Made by a program: the position numbers and the translations under genes | Notes under the pieces: generated by a model | What the model was told of the DNA's origin: nothing | Database searches by the model: none | The model's input: the letters and a program-made list of their open reading frames with translations, nothing else | DNA from: Alviniconcha marisindica | Lineage: Eukaryota > Mollusca > Gastropoda > Provannidae | Direction: 5' to 3' | Length of the DNA: 64,000 nucleotides | Assembly (NCBI GenBank): GCA_018857735.1 | Contig: JABMCL010001079.1 | Coordinates: 585,001-649,000, forward strand | Shown here: positions 1 through 64,000 of the stretch, piece after piece | How the letters are laid out: each line of letters begins with the position of its first letter | How positions within the stretch are numbered: the stretch's first letter is position 1

Positions 1-476
1 CTTCCTACCTCCTTTCCCCCCCCTCTTCACTCTCCTGCTTCCTACCTCTTCCCCGCCCTCTTCACTCTCCTGCTTCCTACCTCTTCCCCGCCCTCTTCAC
101 TCTCCTGCTTCCTACCTCTTCCCCGCCCTCTTCACTCTCCTGCCTCCTACCTCTTCCCCGCCCTCTTCACTCTCCTGCCTCCTACCTCTTCCCCGCCCTC
201 TTCACTCTCCTGCTTCCTACCTCTTCCCCGCCCTCTTCACTCTCCTGCTTCCTACCTCTTCCCCGCCCTCTTCACTCTCCTGCTTCCTACCTCTTCCCCG
301 CCCTCTTCACTCTCCTGCCTCCTACCTCTTCCCCGCCCTCTTCACTCTCCTGCTTCCTACCTCTTCCCCGCCCTCTTCACTCTCCTGCCTCCTACCTCTT
401 CCCCGCCCTCTTCACTCTCCTGCTTCCTACCTCCTCCCCGCCCTCTTCACTCTCCTGCTTCCTACCTCCTCCCCGA
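1..476. repeat. 35-bp pyrimidine-rich minisatellite
   Basis: About 13 near-identical copies of a 35-bp unit starting CTTCCTACCTCTTCCCCG. Almost pure pyrimidine on the plus strand. Lies in the intron after e47. Confidence 0.95.
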
Positions 477-513
477 TTTCTTCAATCCCCCCTCCCCTCC
501 CACGTATACCTTC

Positions 514-527
514 TCGCTCTCTCTCTC

Positions 528-599
<72 letters not shown>

Positions 600-616
600 T
601 CCCCCCCCCCCCCCCT
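514..616. repeat. (CT)n microsatellite followed by a poly-C run
   Basis: Long CT dinucleotide tract ending in about 14 C. Confidence 0.95.
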
Positions 617-659
617 CCGCTCCTGCTCTTTTCACTCCCCTCCTACTTCCTACCCGCTC

Positions 660-1415
660 TCCTAACTCCCCCCTCCCTCAATCCCTCCCTTCTCTCTTTT
701 TCCCTCCCCTCAATCCTCCCTTCTCTCTTAACTCCCCCCTCCCCTCAATCCTCCCTTCTCTCTTAACTCCCCCCTCCCTCAATCCTCCCTTCTCTCTTAA
801 CTCTCCCCTCCCCTCAATCCTCCCTTCTCTCTTAACTCCCCCCTCCCTCAATCCTCCCTTCTCTCTTAACTCCCCCTCCCCTCAATCCTCCCTTCTCTCT
901 TAACTCCCCCCTCCCCTCAATCCTCCCTTCTCTCTTAACTCCCCCCTCCCCTCAATCCTCCCTTCTCTCTTAACTCCCCCTCCCCTCAATCCTCCCTTCT
1001 CTCTTAACTCCCCCCTCCCCTCAATCCTCCCTTCTCTCTTAACTCCCCCTCCCCTCAATCCTCCCTTCTCTCTTAACTCCCCCTCCCCTCAATCCTCCCT
1101 TCTCTCTTAACTCCCCCCTCCCCTCAATCCTCCCTTCTCTCTTAACTCCCCCCTCCCCTCAATCCTCCCTTCTCTCTTAACTCCCCCCTCCCCTCAATCC
1201 TCCCTTCTCTCCCCCCTCCCCTCAATCCTCCTTCTCTCTTAACTCCCCCCTCCCCTCAATCCTCCCTTCTCTCTTAACTCCCCCCTCCCCTCAATCCTCC
1301 CTTCTCTCTTAACTCCCCCCTCCCCTCAATCCTCCCTTCTCTCCCTCCCTCAATCCTCCTTCTCTCTACTCCCCCCTCCCCTCAATCCTCCCTTCTCTCT
1401 TAACTCCCCCCTCCC
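660..1415. repeat. Second 35-bp pyrimidine minisatellite
   Basis: About 20 copies of a unit CTCCCCTCAATCCTCCCTTC plus CTCTTAACTCC, with C-run length variation. Different sequence from the first array but the same period. Confidence 0.93.
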
Positions 1416-1708
1416 CTCCTTCCCGCTTTCTCCCTCCCTCCCTCCCGTCACCTGCGCCGCCCACGTTTCCTTTCTTCTGCTCCTCCCTCCTTCTTCCACT
1501 CCTCTCACCCTCCCTGCGTCAGTTAAAACATCTTACAGTGCCATGTCTATCCACATACCCCCTCCCACGAAATGCCCCTCCCTAACAGCTGATGTTTCAT
1601 TCATTCCTGTTAAAATTTAGTTTATCAGTCCTTCTAAACTTCACGAAAAAAAGAAGTTATTATTGTGTGCAGATTTCGACATTCAAAGTGTGTCTTTGCA
1701 CGGTGGTG

Positions 1709-1709
<1 letters not shown>

Positions 1710-1752
<43 letters not shown>

Positions 1753-1755
1753 TTG

Positions 1756-1807
<52 letters not shown>

Positions 1808-1810
1808 TGT
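1710..1810. repeat. (GT)n then (GTGC)n microsatellite
   Basis: Compound repeat immediately downstream (in sense orientation) of the e47 donor. Confidence 0.95.
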
Positions 1811-1833
1811 GTCTCACTCTCTCCCCTCCCTAC

Positions 1834-63898
<62,065 letters not shown>

Positions 63899-64000
63899 CT
63901 GTTCAAGGGAGATCAGAAGGATGCAGTACACTTTCAGATTGCACCAGCCTGACTTTGTCTTGTGTTGTCATTTCACACCATGGGGAACATGTCAAATTAT

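Overview
The window is eukaryotic: 47 spliced exons with GT..AG introns, dense CA/GT, GA and AT microsatellites, minisatellites, tRNA-derived SINEs and a LINE 3' end. Protein content and repeat style suggest a lophotrochozoan, most likely a gastropod mollusc. The species is not identified and that placement is inference.

Nearly the whole window is one minus-strand gene, open at both ends. I traced 47 consecutive internal exons from 63898 down to 1834 (10,939 coding bases, about 3,646 residues). Every junction was checked by hand for AG/GT and codon phase, and all 46 joins keep frame. In transcript order the protein is: RhoGEF (DH) domain, PH domain, acidic Ser/Tyr linker, Ig1, a single 1.9-kb exon coding a Lys/Glu/Pro/Val (PEVK-like) stretch of about 600 residues, Ig2-Ig5, a linker, sixteen fibronectin type III domains broken by small linker exons, an Arg/Ser-rich linker, Ig6-Ig7, and the N-lobe plus the start of the catalytic loop of a protein kinase. 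DH-PH, Ig, FN3 and kinase in one polypeptide is the signature of obscurin/UNC-89, the giant sarcomeric M-band signalling scaffold. The 5' part (an SH3 in relatives) and the rest of the kinase lie outside the window.

Layout: 1-1833 is intron downstream of the last visible kinase exon, mostly polypyrimidine minisatellite. 1834-9200 holds the kinase start, Ig6-7 and FN16. 9507-29881 is the FN3 array. 30249-39505 holds Ig1-Ig5 and the PEVK-like exon. 39506-49061 and 51084-60793 are two introns of about 9.6 kb, full of repeats. 49062-51083 and 60794-63898 hold the DH-PH module.

The most unusual signal is recurrent tandem duplication of splice junctions. At several exons the exon end plus its splice site is copied in tandem into the neighbouring intron. 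Examples are a 33-bp array of 5' splice sites (23692-24240), a 33/66-bp array of 3' splice sites (20491-21860), a 36-bp array abutting the kinase acceptor, and two- or three-copy duplications at about 61.6, 34.2, 22.7, 14.7 and 12.65 kb. The three long arrays have unit lengths divisible by three, so use of nearby copies could add 11- or 12-residue repeats without breaking frame.
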